Source of the DNA: CAWBRT01 sp050015355
GTDB taxonomy: Bacteria > Acidobacteriota > Terriglobia > Terriglobales > Acidobacteriaceae
NCBI GenBank assembly: GCA_050015355.1
Contig: JBEKBO010000117.1
Location: 1-14,374, forward strand
Length of the DNA stretch: 14,374 nucleotides
Reading direction: 5' to 3'
Shown: piece after piece, positions 1-7,202 of the stretch
Layout of the letters: every line of letters begins with the position of its first letter
Numbering within the stretch: position 1 is the first letter of the stretch
Notes under the pieces: model-generated
Database searches by the model: none
The model's input: the letters and a program-made list of their open reading frames with translations, nothing else
What the model was told of the DNA's origin: nothing
Program-made: the position numbers and the translations under genes

Positions 1-324
1 CTGGAGGCCCTGGGGAGCGGACACAAGCACTCCGACAGCAGGATGCCCAAAGTGCGCATCGAGCCACGGGTTCAGGTTGATGAGACCTCCGCGCTTCATA
101 GCACACTCATCGAGGTCATTGCGCAGGACCGGCCCGGACTGCTTTATCGCATCGCCTCTATCCTGGCGGAGAACGGCTGCAACATTGAAGTGGCGCTGAT
201 CGATACCGAAGGCGAGATGGCCATCGACGTCTTTTATCTGACCGTCGGGAGAAAGAAGCTGCCCGTCGAAGTCATTGGCAAGCTCCGCGGTTCGCTGATC
301 GAAGAGCTGCAATCACTTGCCTGA
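1..324 (+). CDS. glnD: C-terminal ACT domain of a GlnD-like PII uridylyltransferase (5' truncated)
   Basis: The frame is open from the first base to TGA at 322-324, so this is the last 107 residues of a longer protein. The ATG at 43 lies inside the frame and is unlikely to be the real start. The visible part is one ACT domain: TLIEVIAQDRPGLLYRIAS, then NIEVALIDTEGEMAIDVFYLT and a short C-terminal helix. The DRPGLLYRIA and IDTEGE..DVFY elements, placed at the extreme C-terminus, fit the last of the two ACT repeats of GlnD. GlnD uridylylates and deuridylylates PII proteins in response to glutamine, and its ACT domains sense glutamine. The nucleotidyltransferase and HD domains would lie upstream, outside the window. 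Another multi-domain ACT protein is possible but less likely. Followed by 170 bp before egtB with no obvious terminator. Confidence 0.78.
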   Translation: MEALGSGHKHSDSRMPKVRIEPRVQVDETSALHSTLIEVIAQDRPGLLYRIASILAENGCNIEVALIDTEGEMAIDVFYLTVGRKKLPVEVIGKLRGSLIEELQSLA

Positions 325-394
325 ATAATTTCCGGCTGCAACGTCCCCAGTAGGGAATCCGGCTACTCACGAAAACAACACCGTCCAGTTCTCC

Positions 395-523
395 ATGCCA
401 ACCGGCTGCATCCAATACTTCTTGTGCGTGCTCGCTTTGGCCGCGCTGGGTGCTGGCGCAGGCGCGCGAACCACGCGCGAACCAGAGGGTACACATGGGG
501 CTCTCAGCCAAGTCCATAACTGA
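395..523 (+). other. Small ORF overlapping the egtB start, possible leader peptide or gene remnant (speculative)
   Basis: A 42-codon frame starting at ATG 395 and ending at TGA 521-523, offset from the egtB frame and overlapping its first codons by 29 bp. After PTG it carries a hydrophobic stretch, CIQYFLCVLALAALGAGAGA, that resembles a signal or transmembrane segment, followed by a polar tail. There is no Shine-Dalgarno sequence before its ATG. It could be a translated leader coupled to egtB, a remnant of a deleted secreted-protein gene, or chance. No homolog is recognised. Confidence 0.15.
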
Positions 524-1766
524 AGAAGAATCCGGTTCGTTGGCCTTCCGCTACGAACAAGTGCGGCAGACAACCATTTCCTTGTGCGCTCCGCTCAGCG
601 CGGAAGACATGCAGTTGCAACCGATGGCGGACGCCAGCCCCGCGAAGTGGCACTTGGCGCATACGACGTGGTTCTTTGAAACCTTCATTTTATCCGGCCT
701 TCCGAACTATAGCGTCTTCCACCCCGAGTTTACCTTTCTCTTCAACTCCTATTACAAGCAGTTGGGCGGCCATCCGTTGAGGGCGCGGCGCGGGCTGATG
801 TCCCGGCCAAGCTTGGACGAGGTTCTGGCCTATCGCGAGCATGTGGATCGCGCCATGCGAACGCTGCTTGACCACGAACCGGAGCGCGACATTCTGGCCA
901 GAGTCGAACTGGGCCTGAATCACGAGCAGCAGCACCAGGAGTTGATCGTCACGGACGTGAAATACGCCTTATGGTCGCAGCCGTTGCGTCCGGCCTATGC
1001 ACAGCAGCGAATCAAGCTGGCATCTCGTTTCGAACCCGTGGCATGGGTCGGTGTGGATGAAGGTGTTTACGAGGTCGGTTACCGCGGCGATCGGTTTGCA
1101 TTCGACAACGAACTGCCTCGGCACAAAGTCTACCTAGCCCCCTTCAAACTGGCGGCGCGCTTGGTGAGCAATGCAGAGTACCTCGAGTTCATCAACGACC
1201 GCGGATACTCGCGCCCGGAGCTGTGGCTTTCCGACGGTTGGGACATCGTGCAAGCGGAAAAATGGCAAGCCCCGTTGTATTGGGAGGAGCATTTCGGAAG
1301 CTGGCACGTCTTTACCATGGCTGGAATGCAGGAGATGGATTCACACGAGCCGGTGTGCCACGTCAGCTATTACGAAGCTGATGCCTTCGCGCGTTGGGCG
1401 GGCGTACGCCTCTGCCGCGAGGAAGAGTGGGAGGTCGTGGCGGCGGGAGTGCCACTTTCGGGAAACCTGCTGGAATCGCGGCAACTCCATCCCGTAGCCG
1501 GGGAGCAGGGAAGTTCCGGTCCGCGCCAGATGTTTGGCGACGTCTGGGAGTGGACCGCGAGTGCTTATTTGGCGTACCCCGGCTTCCAACCGGCATCCGG
1601 CGCGTTAGGCGAATACAACGGCAAGTTCATGTGCAACCAGTTCGTGTTGCGCGGCGGTTCGTGCGCTACTCCGCATTCGCATCTTCGTGCCAGCTATCGA
1701 AACTTCTTTCCTCCCGGCGCGCGCTGGCAGTTTTCCGGCATTCGATTGGCACAAGACGGCAACTAA
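495..1766 (+). CDS. egtB: Ergothioneine biosynthesis sulfoxide synthase EgtB
   Basis: Non-heme iron enzyme that joins hercynine (trimethylhistidine) to a cysteine-containing thiol using O2, forming the C-S bond of ergothioneine as a sulfoxide. An N-terminal DinB_2 domain carries WHLAHTTWFFE (52-62) and NHEQQHQE (142-149). H143 and H147, with a histidine of the first motif, are the expected facial iron triad. A C-terminal FGE/sulfatase-modifying-type domain follows (about 180-423), with PVCHVSYYEADAFARWAG, FGDVWEWT and FVLRGGSCATP. The length of 423 aa is normal. I chose ATG 495 over an in-frame GTG at 450 because AGAGGG (484-489) sits 5 nt before it and because family homology starts soon after. 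A twin tyrosine (Y86-Y87, FNSYYKQLGGH) resembles what I recall of the type II EgtB from Chloracidobacterium. It is 6 bp upstream of egtD, so the two are surely co-transcribed. Confidence 0.95.
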   Translation: MGLSAKSITEEESGSLAFRYEQVRQTTISLCAPLSAEDMQLQPMADASPAKWHLAHTTWFFETFILSGLPNYSVFHPEFTFLFNSYYKQLGGHPLRARRGLMSRPSLDEVLAYREHVDRAMRTLLDHEPERDILARVELGLNHEQQHQELIVTDVKYALWSQPLRPAYAQQRIKLASRFEPVAWVGVDEGVYEVGYRGDRFAFDNELPRHKVYLAPFKLAARLVSNAEYLEFINDRGYSRPELWLSDGWDIVQAEKWQAPLYWEEHFGSWHVFTMAGMQEMDSHEPVCHVSYYEADAFARWAGVRLCREEEWEVVAAGVPLSGNLLESRQLHPVAGEQGSSGPRQMFGDVWEWTASAYLAYPGFQPASGALGEYNGKFMCNQFVLRGGSCATPHSHLRASYRNFFPPGARWQFSGIRLAQDGN

Positions 1767-1772
1767 AGCACA

Positions 1773-2780
1773 ATGGCGACCAGCAGAGAGCTCTCAGCAA
1801 TTCCAACCATAGCGGCGGATGTTCTCGGTGGCCTGAGCCAACCCAGAAAATCTCTGCCACCAAAGCTTTTTTACGACGCGCGCGGGTCTGCATTGTTCGA
1901 GCAGATCTGCGAACTCCCCGAGTACTATCTGACCCGGACCGAGCGTGCCATTCTGGAAAGCAATATCGATGTCATCGCGGCGGCCGCCGGTAATGTCCAT
2001 ACTGTGGTGGAACTCGGGGCGGGGAGCGCTTCGAAAACAGCGCTGTTGTTGCAAGCGCTGGCGCGGCGCGACGGCCTCGTCACCTATGTTCCGATCGATG
2101 TTTCCGGCAGTGCCCTGCGGGCTGCCGCGCGCCAGCTTCGTGCCCAGCTCCCGCGCCTTCGCCTGGCCCCGGTGGTGGCCGATTACACTTGCGGCGTGCC
2201 CATTCCACCCCAGCGCGCGCAACCACGGCGCGTGCCGGGGACCCCGCCGCGGGAAGATACTGCCCCCAGGCTGATTCTCTACATAGGGTCGAGCATTGGC
2301 AATTTCGATCCGATGGAAGCTGCGGCGCTGCTGGCGCGAGTACGCCGGACGATGCAGGCGGCCGACCGTTTGCTTTTAGGTGTCGACCTGGCGAAGTCGC
2401 CGCAAGTGCTGCTGCCGGCCTACAACGATGCTCAAGGCGTCACCGCCGCTTTTAACAAGAACATCCTTCATCGCATTAACCGCGAGTTGGAAGGTGATTT
2501 TGATCTTGACCGCTTCCACCACGTGGCGGTGTGGAACCAACAGGAGTCGCGCGTCGAGATGCACCTGAAGAGCACCGTCGCACAGCAAGTCTGGTTAAGC
2601 AGTTTGCCCCGCAGCTTTTGTTTCGAGGCGGGCGAGACCATTCATACGGAGAATAGCTACAAATACACGCCAGCAATGCTGCGGTGGCTATTTGGCGCGG
2701 CGAGCATGACGTCTCTTCAGAGCTGGACAGACGACCGGCACTGGTTCGAACTGCACATGCTCGCCCCGCTTTCTACGTGA
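1773..2780 (+). CDS. egtD: L-histidine N(alpha)-methyltransferase EgtD
   Basis: SAM-dependent enzyme that methylates the alpha-amino group of histidine three times to give hercynine, the first step of ergothioneine synthesis and the substrate of EgtB. At 335 aa it is close to the family length (about 320). Visible marks: the family signature PPKLFYDARGSALFEQI (29-45) continuing to ELPEYYLTRTE (47-57); the SAM-binding motif VELGAGSASKT (79-89); GSSIGNFDP (172-180), whose N177 matches the histidine-binding Asn of mycobacterial EgtD; and TENSYKY (292-298), whose E293 and S295 match its Glu-x-Ser pair. A proline/arginine-rich stretch (about 142-165) before the GSSIGNF strand looks slightly longer than usual. 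No strong Shine-Dalgarno sequence is visible, so coupling to egtB translation (6 bp gap) is likely. No egtA, egtC or egtE is nearby. The end overlaps the convergent aldo/keto reductase. Confidence 0.95.
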   Translation: MATSRELSAIPTIAADVLGGLSQPRKSLPPKLFYDARGSALFEQICELPEYYLTRTERAILESNIDVIAAAAGNVHTVVELGAGSASKTALLLQALARRDGLVTYVPIDVSGSALRAAARQLRAQLPRLRLAPVVADYTCGVPIPPQRAQPRRVPGTPPREDTAPRLILYIGSSIGNFDPMEAAALLARVRRTMQAADRLLLGVDLAKSPQVLLPAYNDAQGVTAAFNKNILHRINRELEGDFDLDRFHHVAVWNQQESRVEMHLKSTVAQQVWLSSLPRSFCFEAGETIHTENSYKYTPAMLRWLFGAASMTSLQSWTDDRHWFELHMLAPLST

Positions 2781-3756
2781 AACCGAGCACCGGGTGAGGC
2801 CGGTAGGTTTCGTTCAACTCGCGCATCTCTTCCTCGCCGAGCTTAAGGCTAAGCGCTTTCACTAGGTCTTCGAGGTGGTCGAGTTTGCTGGCGCCGATGA
2901 TGGGCGCGGTGACGCCGGCCTGTTGCAGCAACCAGGCAAGCGATACTTGCGCATTGGAAACGCCCAATCGTTTGGCCGCCGCCGAAATCTTGTCCACCAC
3001 GGCGAAATCCTCATCGCGATAATAGAGCTTCTGCGCGTAATCGTCGGTTTTCGCCCGCTCGGTGTCGCCAAGGTCCTGCTTGCGGCGGTTCCCCATGACG
3101 AAGCCGCGCGCCAGCGGACTCCACGGCAGAACCGCGATGCCTTCTTCCCGGCAGTAGGGGAGCATTTCCCGCTCTTCTTCCCGGTAGATGATGTTGTAGT
3201 GATTCTGCATACTGACAAAGCGTGGCGACCCCAGGCGTTCCGCGGTGTGCTGCATCTTCGCAAACTGATAAGCGGGCATCGAGGAGGCGCCCAGGTACAG
3301 GGCCTTGCCGGCGCGAACCACCTCGCCCAGCGCTTCCATGGTTTCCTCGTCGGTGGTTTGCTTGTCGCGCCTATGGATCTGGTAGAGGTCCACGTAGTCA
3401 GTTCCGAGCCGCTGCAGCGAAGCGTCGATGGAATGCCGAATGTGCTTGCGTGAAAGACCGCGCTCATTGGGGCCGTCGCCCATCGGCCAAAACAGCTTAG
3501 TCGCAATCACCACGTTTTCGCGTCGAATTCCCAGATCCTTGATGGCGCGTCCGAGCACCTCCTCGCTGGCTCCCAGTGAGTACATATCGGCTGTATCGAA
3601 GAAGTTGATGCCAAGTTCCCACGCGCGCCTGATAAAGGGTCGCGATTCGTTTTCGTCGAGCACCCAGGGTCGCCACTGCTTCGATCCGTAGGTCATGCAG
3701 CCCAATGCGAGCCGCGAGATCTTAAGTCCAGTGGAACCCATGTTTATGTATTCCAT
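2773..3756 (-). CDS. Aldo/keto reductase, YajO-like
   Basis: NADPH-dependent oxidoreductase of the aldo/keto reductase superfamily, 327 aa, cytoplasmic. The catalytic tetrad is complete: D54 and Y59 (FFDTADMYS), K87 (IATKLFW) and H128 (YQIHRRD). The cofactor-binding C-terminal part is seen in PWSPLARG and APIIGASK. The overall sequence, including FVSMQNHYNIIYREEEREMLP and the terminal PHPVLGF, closely follows E. coli YajO, which has been linked to 1-deoxyxylulose 5-phosphate formation for thiamine. The physiological substrate here is unknown. I chose the start at 3756 because GGGAGA lies 4 nt upstream on the minus strand and the protein then begins MEYINMGSTGL, as family members do. A longer reading to 3801 adds 15 unconserved residues. 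The gene is convergent with egtD, with an 8-bp overlap, and divergent from the EVE gene. Confidence 0.93.
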   Translation of the reverse strand: MEYINMGSTGLKISRLALGCMTYGSKQWRPWVLDENESRPFIRRAWELGINFFDTADMYSLGASEEVLGRAIKDLGIRRENVVIATKLFWPMGDGPNERGLSRKHIRHSIDASLQRLGTDYVDLYQIHRRDKQTTDEETMEALGEVVRAGKALYLGASSMPAYQFAKMQHTAERLGSPRFVSMQNHYNIIYREEEREMLPYCREEGIAVLPWSPLARGFVMGNRRKQDLGDTERAKTDDYAQKLYYRDEDFAVVDKISAAAKRLGVSNAQVSLAWLLQQAGVTAPIIGASKLDHLEDLVKALSLKLGEEEMRELNETYRPHPVLGFT

Positions 3757-3813
3757 TGCTTCTCCCGTACTGGTTATCCGGATTACCGACGACGACAGCA
3801 ACCAAATTCTACA

Positions 3814-3873
3814 ATGCGCGAGGCAGGCCGGATGCGCAAATGCCGTTCGATCGGCTACAATGCTGCTCCATGA
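3814..3873 (+). other. 19-codon upstream ORF ending in ATGA overlap with the EVE gene (speculative)
   Basis: ATG 3814 opens a 19-codon, arginine-rich frame whose TGA (3871-3873) overlaps the EVE-protein ATG (3870-3872) as ATGA, the usual form of translational coupling. It starts within a first copy of CTACAATGC. There is no Shine-Dalgarno sequence and it may be chance. It matters only if transcription starts upstream of it instead of at the second TACAAT. Confidence 0.12.
3856..3861 (+). promoter_or_regulatory. Candidate -10 element (TACAAT) for a leaderless EVE mRNA
   Basis: TACAAT matches the sigma70 -10 consensus in five of six positions and lies 8 nt before ATG 3870. Transcription would therefore begin at or within a base or two of the start codon. 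No Shine-Dalgarno sequence exists before this ATG. The -35 region is weak (TGCGCA at 17 bp). The same arrangement occurs at 8673-8678. A second copy of the surrounding CTACAATGC is found at 3809-3817. Confidence 0.4.
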
Positions 3874-4256
3874 GCGCGCTGCTTAAGACTGAGCCTTCCG
3901 AGTATTCCTTCGCCGATCTCGAACGCGACGGCGAGACCGTGTGGGATGGCGTTACTAATCCGCAAGCGGTCAAGTTGCTGCGCGAACTGAAACCCGGAGC
4001 GAAGATCATCATCTATCACACGGGTGAGGAGCGCTGCGCGGTCGGCACCGCGCGCGTGCTCTCCGTAGAGGTCGGGGACCCCAAGTCTCCGGTGGTGCAC
4101 ATTAAGGCAGGGAAGCGGCTTGCCAAGCCGGTTCCGCTGCCCGCGATCAAGGCGAGCAAGCTTTTTGCGCAATCACCTTTGCTGAAGCAGGGCAGACTCT
4201 CGGTGGTTCCTCTCAGCGACGAGCAATTCAGGTTCCTGCTCTCTGGCGGGGAATGA
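3870..4256 (+). CDS. EVE domain-containing protein
   Basis: Single-domain EVE protein, 128 aa, of the PUA-like fold shared with human THYN1. EVE domains are thought to bind modified bases in DNA or RNA, and the function of the stand-alone bacterial proteins is not settled. Characteristic parts are LLKTEPSEYSFADLERDGETVWDGV (5-29), NPQAVKLLRELKPGAKIIIYHTGEE (30-54), VVHIKAGKRL (75-84) and the C-terminal QGRLSVVPLSDEQF (107-120). The N-terminus reads MSALLKTEP where most members read (Y)WLLKTEP, so the usual tryptophan before LLK is missing. No in-frame upstream start would restore it. The start at 3870 is chosen from homology; there is no Shine-Dalgarno sequence and a TACAAT lies 8 nt upstream. 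The neighbouring genes give no clue to its role. Confidence 0.9.
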   Translation: MSALLKTEPSEYSFADLERDGETVWDGVTNPQAVKLLRELKPGAKIIIYHTGEERCAVGTARVLSVEVGDPKSPVVHIKAGKRLAKPVPLPAIKASKLFAQSPLLKQGRLSVVPLSDEQFRFLLSGGE

Positions 4257-4319
4257 CTTACCGCTGCCCGGAGCTACATGGGACAAGTGGTTCACATCCA
4301 AATGGTTTAGGAGATTGCT

Positions 4320-4898
4320 ATGAGAACTCAACATTTGGCCGTCTTGGCACTGCTTTGTTTCGCAACGTTTTCCATCGCGCAAGCGCATGAGCCATCCGGT
4401 CCTGGTCTCGGCATAGGGCCGTCCGGGTCGTCAATGTTTATGAAACACAACAAAGTCGAGTTGAGAAACGCCAGCGGCGACAGTGTCGGCAGCGCCCAGC
4501 TAAGGCAGACAAAAGACGGGGTCGTGATGAAGCTGAACCTGAAAAACTTGTCGCCCGGTGAGCATGCCATTCACTTCCACCAGACCGCCAAGTGCGAGCC
4601 TCCGGCTTTCACCTCGGCTGGCGGGCACTTCAATCCCACCAGCAAGCATCACGGATTGCAGAATCCTGAAGGTCCGCATGCCGGCGACATGCCCAACATC
4701 GTTGTCGGGCAGAATGGCAAGTACAAAGGTACCGTGACGGATTCTCGCGTCGTGTTGGGCGACGGCTCCGCGCCGAACTCTCTTTACGCAAATGGCGGTA
4801 CGGCGCTGGTGATCCACGCCAAGGGCGATGACGGCAAGAGTGACCCGGCGGGAAACGCCGGCGATCGCATTGCCTGTGGCGTAATCACGCGGCCCTAG
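4320..4898 (+). CDS. sodC: Periplasmic Cu/Zn superoxide dismutase SodC
   Basis: Converts superoxide to O2 and hydrogen peroxide outside the cytoplasm. The 192-aa precursor has a signal peptide (MRTQHLAVLALLCFATFSIA) with probable cleavage after AQA at residue 22. All catalytic residues can be assigned: copper ligands H85, H87, H103 (bridging) and H166; zinc ligands H103, H111, H120 and D123; the disulfide pair C92-C186; and the guiding arginine R183. Motifs are HAIHFHQTAKCEPPAF, GGHFNP, HAGDMPN and GNAGDRIACGVI. AGGAG (4309-4313) lies 6 nt before ATG 4320. It sits 63 bp after the EVE gene, so read-through from there is possible. With egtBD and trxB it adds to the oxidative-stress theme of the window. 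Confidence 0.97.
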   Translation: MRTQHLAVLALLCFATFSIAQAHEPSGPGLGIGPSGSSMFMKHNKVELRNASGDSVGSAQLRQTKDGVVMKLNLKNLSPGEHAIHFHQTAKCEPPAFTSAGGHFNPTSKHHGLQNPEGPHAGDMPNIVVGQNGKYKGTVTDSRVVLGDGSAPNSLYANGGTALVIHAKGDDGKSDPAGNAGDRIACGVITRP

Positions 4899-4935
4899 TA
4901 TATTGTCAGAAATTTGCGCAATAGGTGTCTGGGGA

Positions 4936-5076
4936 GTCATTCTGAGCGACCAAAGGGAGCGAAGAATCCCAGCACGGCGTGGGGCAGAAGCGCAGCCTAA
5001 GGATTTCATTTAGAAAGCCCATGGCAGCGCTGTGGTGGGACAATTTTCGGGGATCCTTCGCTTTGCTCAGGATGAC
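4936..5076. repeat. Spaced inverted repeat, acidobacterial dispersed-repeat type
   Basis: The left arm at 4936-4970 begins GTCATTCTGAGCG and ends GCGAAGAATCCC. The right arm at 5049-5076 is its imperfect reverse complement, GGGGATCCTTCGC...CTCAGGATGAC. About 78 bp separates the arms. The left arm has some extra bases (around 4949-4957) relative to the right. Elements pairing GTCATTCTGAGCGAAG.. with ..CTTCGCTCAGGATGAC are, from memory, scattered through intergenic regions of Acidobacteria. A single-stranded copy could fold into a long hairpin, a REP/BIME-like structure. It lies between sodC and the peptidase gene and ends 60 bp before the peptidase start. Confidence 0.7.
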
Positions 5077-5136
5077 AGCACAGAATCTGTTCCATTGCGC
5101 TTATTCGTCTTTCATTCCTACAGTACAGGAGCTGAG

Positions 5137-7152
5137 ATGAACACCGTTGTGAGCGCCTCCGAACGCGAGAAGTCGGCTTCGGCGCAGCCGCTGCCATGGA
5201 TGCGGACAGCCGTTGCCGGACTGGAGGAGGAACTCGTTGCCCGTCACGGCGAGCCGCAGCGCCAGCGCGCGGCCCGCGGGCTCAAGCAGGTATCCGAGCA
5301 CTGGTATGCCTCGGACGGCGACGCGAGCGTCTTCGAAGAGTTCGTGAAAGCGAACTTCGCGGGCAGCGAGGCGGCGCTTGAAACCATGTTTAACCGGTTC
5401 GAACTCCTGCTTGAGCAATACGACGGGCACTCGCAGGAGATCGTACGTGAGTTTCGCACCCACTCGGACCTTGAACTCGGGCCCATTCTTCCGTTCGACG
5501 AAATCTTTGCCGGCTACGGTCCTTCGGCGCATTTTCTTGATGACTCGTTTCAAAATCGGCTTGCATTTGTTGCGCTGTTGAATTTTCCGCTCACCACGCT
5601 GGACGAACGCCTTACCGAGGGCAGACACTGGACCCGGCGGCAGTGGGCCGAGGTGCGGCTTGCGCAGCGATTCTCCAAGCGAATCCCCGCGCACGTGAGC
5701 CTCGCCATTGCCCAGGCGTCCTCGGATGCCGAGCGCTATATTGCCGAATACAACATCTGGATGCATCAAGTTGTCGACGGTGAGGGAACCCGCCTGTTTC
5801 CCCCCAACATGCGATTGCTGTCGCACTGGAACTTGCGCGATGAGATCAAGGCCGATTATGCCGACGCGGAGAACGGACTGGCGAAGCAGCACACGATTCA
5901 GCGCGTCATGGAGCGCATCATCAGCCAGGAAATACCGGCGATTGTGATCAATAACCCGGCGGTCGACTGGGATCCTTTCACCAACCGCGTAGCGGCCGCC
6001 GCGCAGACGGCCGCCGAAGAGCCGGACACGCGTTACTCCACGCTGCTGAACACGTTCAAAGCGGCCCGGCAAGCCGATCCATATTCGCCTACGGCGCCCA
6101 CGCTCATCGCCCGCCGTTTCGATGAGAACCGCGAGATTCCCGAAGAGCGCGTGCGCGCCATGCTGGAGCGGGTTGTTGCGTCCCCGCTCGTGAACCGTGT
6201 CGCAACTCTCATCCGTCAACGGCTCGGGCGTTCGCTGGAGCCGTTCGATATCTGGTACAACGGCTTCCGTGCCAAGAGCCGCTACAGCGAAGCCGAACTC
6301 GATCAGATTGTCGCCAAGCGCTACCCCACACCGGGGGCGTACGGCAACGACATTCCGAACCTCCTCGTGAAACTCGGCTTCACGCAATCCGATGCGGAGA
6401 GAATAGCGGCCAACATCGTTGTCGATCCCGGTCGCGGCGCCGGTCATGCCATGGGTTCCGGAATGCACGCCGCCAAGGCACATCTGCGAACGCGCATCGG
6501 CGAGAGCGGCATGAATTACAAGGGCTTCAACATCGCCGTGCATGAGATGGGACACAACGTCGAGCAGACGCTTTCCATAAACGACATGGATCACTGGCTG
6601 CTGCACGGTGTACCGAACACGGCGTTCACCGAAGCGCTGGCATTCGTCTTCCAGGCTCGCGATCTCGAATTGCTCGGGCTGCAATCGCCCGACCGCGATG
6701 CGGAAGCGTTGAAAACGCTCGATGTTTTCTGGGGCACGTACGAGATCGCCGGGGTCGCGCTGGTCGATATCGACGTGTGGCACTGGATGTACGATCATCC
6801 GGACGCCGCGCCGTCCGAGTTGAAGCAGGCAACGCTGGCGATTGCCAAGGACATTTGGAACCGGTACTATGCCCCTGTCTTCAACCAGGGGGATGTCGTG
6901 CTGCTGGCAGTTTATTCACACATGATCGACGGATTTCTCTATCTCCCCGATTACCCGGTTGGCCATCTCATTGCGTTCCAGATTGAAGAGCAGATCCGCA
7001 AGGCAGGTTCGGTAGGGCCGGAGTTCAAGCGCATGGTCCAGTCCGGCTGCGTGGCGCCCGACCTGTGGATGCAGCATGCAACCGGAGCGCCCGTCGGGCC
7101 GGATGCCCTGCTTTCGGCTGCGGCCCGCGCTCTTGATGAGTTAACGCAGTGA
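5137..7152 (+). CDS. Putative zinc metallopeptidase (gluzincin, M3/M32-like), unassigned family
   Basis: 671 aa, mostly helical, with no signal peptide or membrane segment, so probably cytoplasmic. The C-terminal third holds a zinc site: HEMGH (H469, E470, H473) and, 26 residues later, E499 in FTEALAFVFQ, the spacing expected of gluzincins such as thimet-type M3 and ACE-type M2 enzymes. A later YLPDYPVGHLIAFQIEEQ resembles the Tyr-x-x-Gly segment near the active site of M3/M32 carboxypeptidases and oligopeptidases. The N-terminal two thirds match nothing I can name. The likely role is hydrolysis of short peptides; the substrate is unknown. ATG 5137 is chosen because AGGAG (5127-5131) lies 5 nt upstream; a reading from 5032 would run through the repeat arm. 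It is followed after 50 bp by tnaA, probably in one transcript. Confidence 0.72.
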   Translation: MNTVVSASEREKSASAQPLPWMRTAVAGLEEELVARHGEPQRQRAARGLKQVSEHWYASDGDASVFEEFVKANFAGSEAALETMFNRFELLLEQYDGHSQEIVREFRTHSDLELGPILPFDEIFAGYGPSAHFLDDSFQNRLAFVALLNFPLTTLDERLTEGRHWTRRQWAEVRLAQRFSKRIPAHVSLAIAQASSDAERYIAEYNIWMHQVVDGEGTRLFPPNMRLLSHWNLRDEIKADYADAENGLAKQHTIQRVMERIISQEIPAIVINNPAVDWDPFTNRVAAAAQTAAEEPDTRYSTLLNTFKAARQADPYSPTAPTLIARRFDENREIPEERVRAMLERVVASPLVNRVATLIRQRLGRSLEPFDIWYNGFRAKSRYSEAELDQIVAKRYPTPGAYGNDIPNLLVKLGFTQSDAERIAANIVVDPGRGAGHAMGSGMHAAKAHLRTRIGESGMNYKGFNIAVHEMGHNVEQTLSINDMDHWLLHGVPNTAFTEALAFVFQARDLELLGLQSPDRDAEALKTLDVFWGTYEIAGVALVDIDVWHWMYDHPDAAPSELKQATLAIAKDIWNRYYAPVFNQGDVVLLAVYSHMIDGFLYLPDYPVGHLIAFQIEEQIRKAGSVGPEFKRMVQSGCVAPDLWMQHATGAPVGPDALLSAAARALDELTQ

Positions 7153-7202
7153 GTTGAAGCAGTGAGTCTAATTTTTCGGTTCTACTATTACTAAGGAGCA
7201 CT

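Noticed and set aside
450..494. GTG 450 as the egtB start
   Set aside because: The extra 15 residues are unconserved and ATG 495 has AGAGGG at proper distance.
1394..1993. 199-codon plus-strand frame spanning the egtB-egtD junction
   Set aside because: Arg/Gly-rich out-of-frame translation across two well-identified genes.
5101..6798. 565-codon open frame on the minus strand
   Set aside because: It lies opposite the metallopeptidase. Its translation is Arg/Val-rich with no motif, while the plus strand has a zinc site and a Shine-Dalgarno start. It is a GC-codon shadow.
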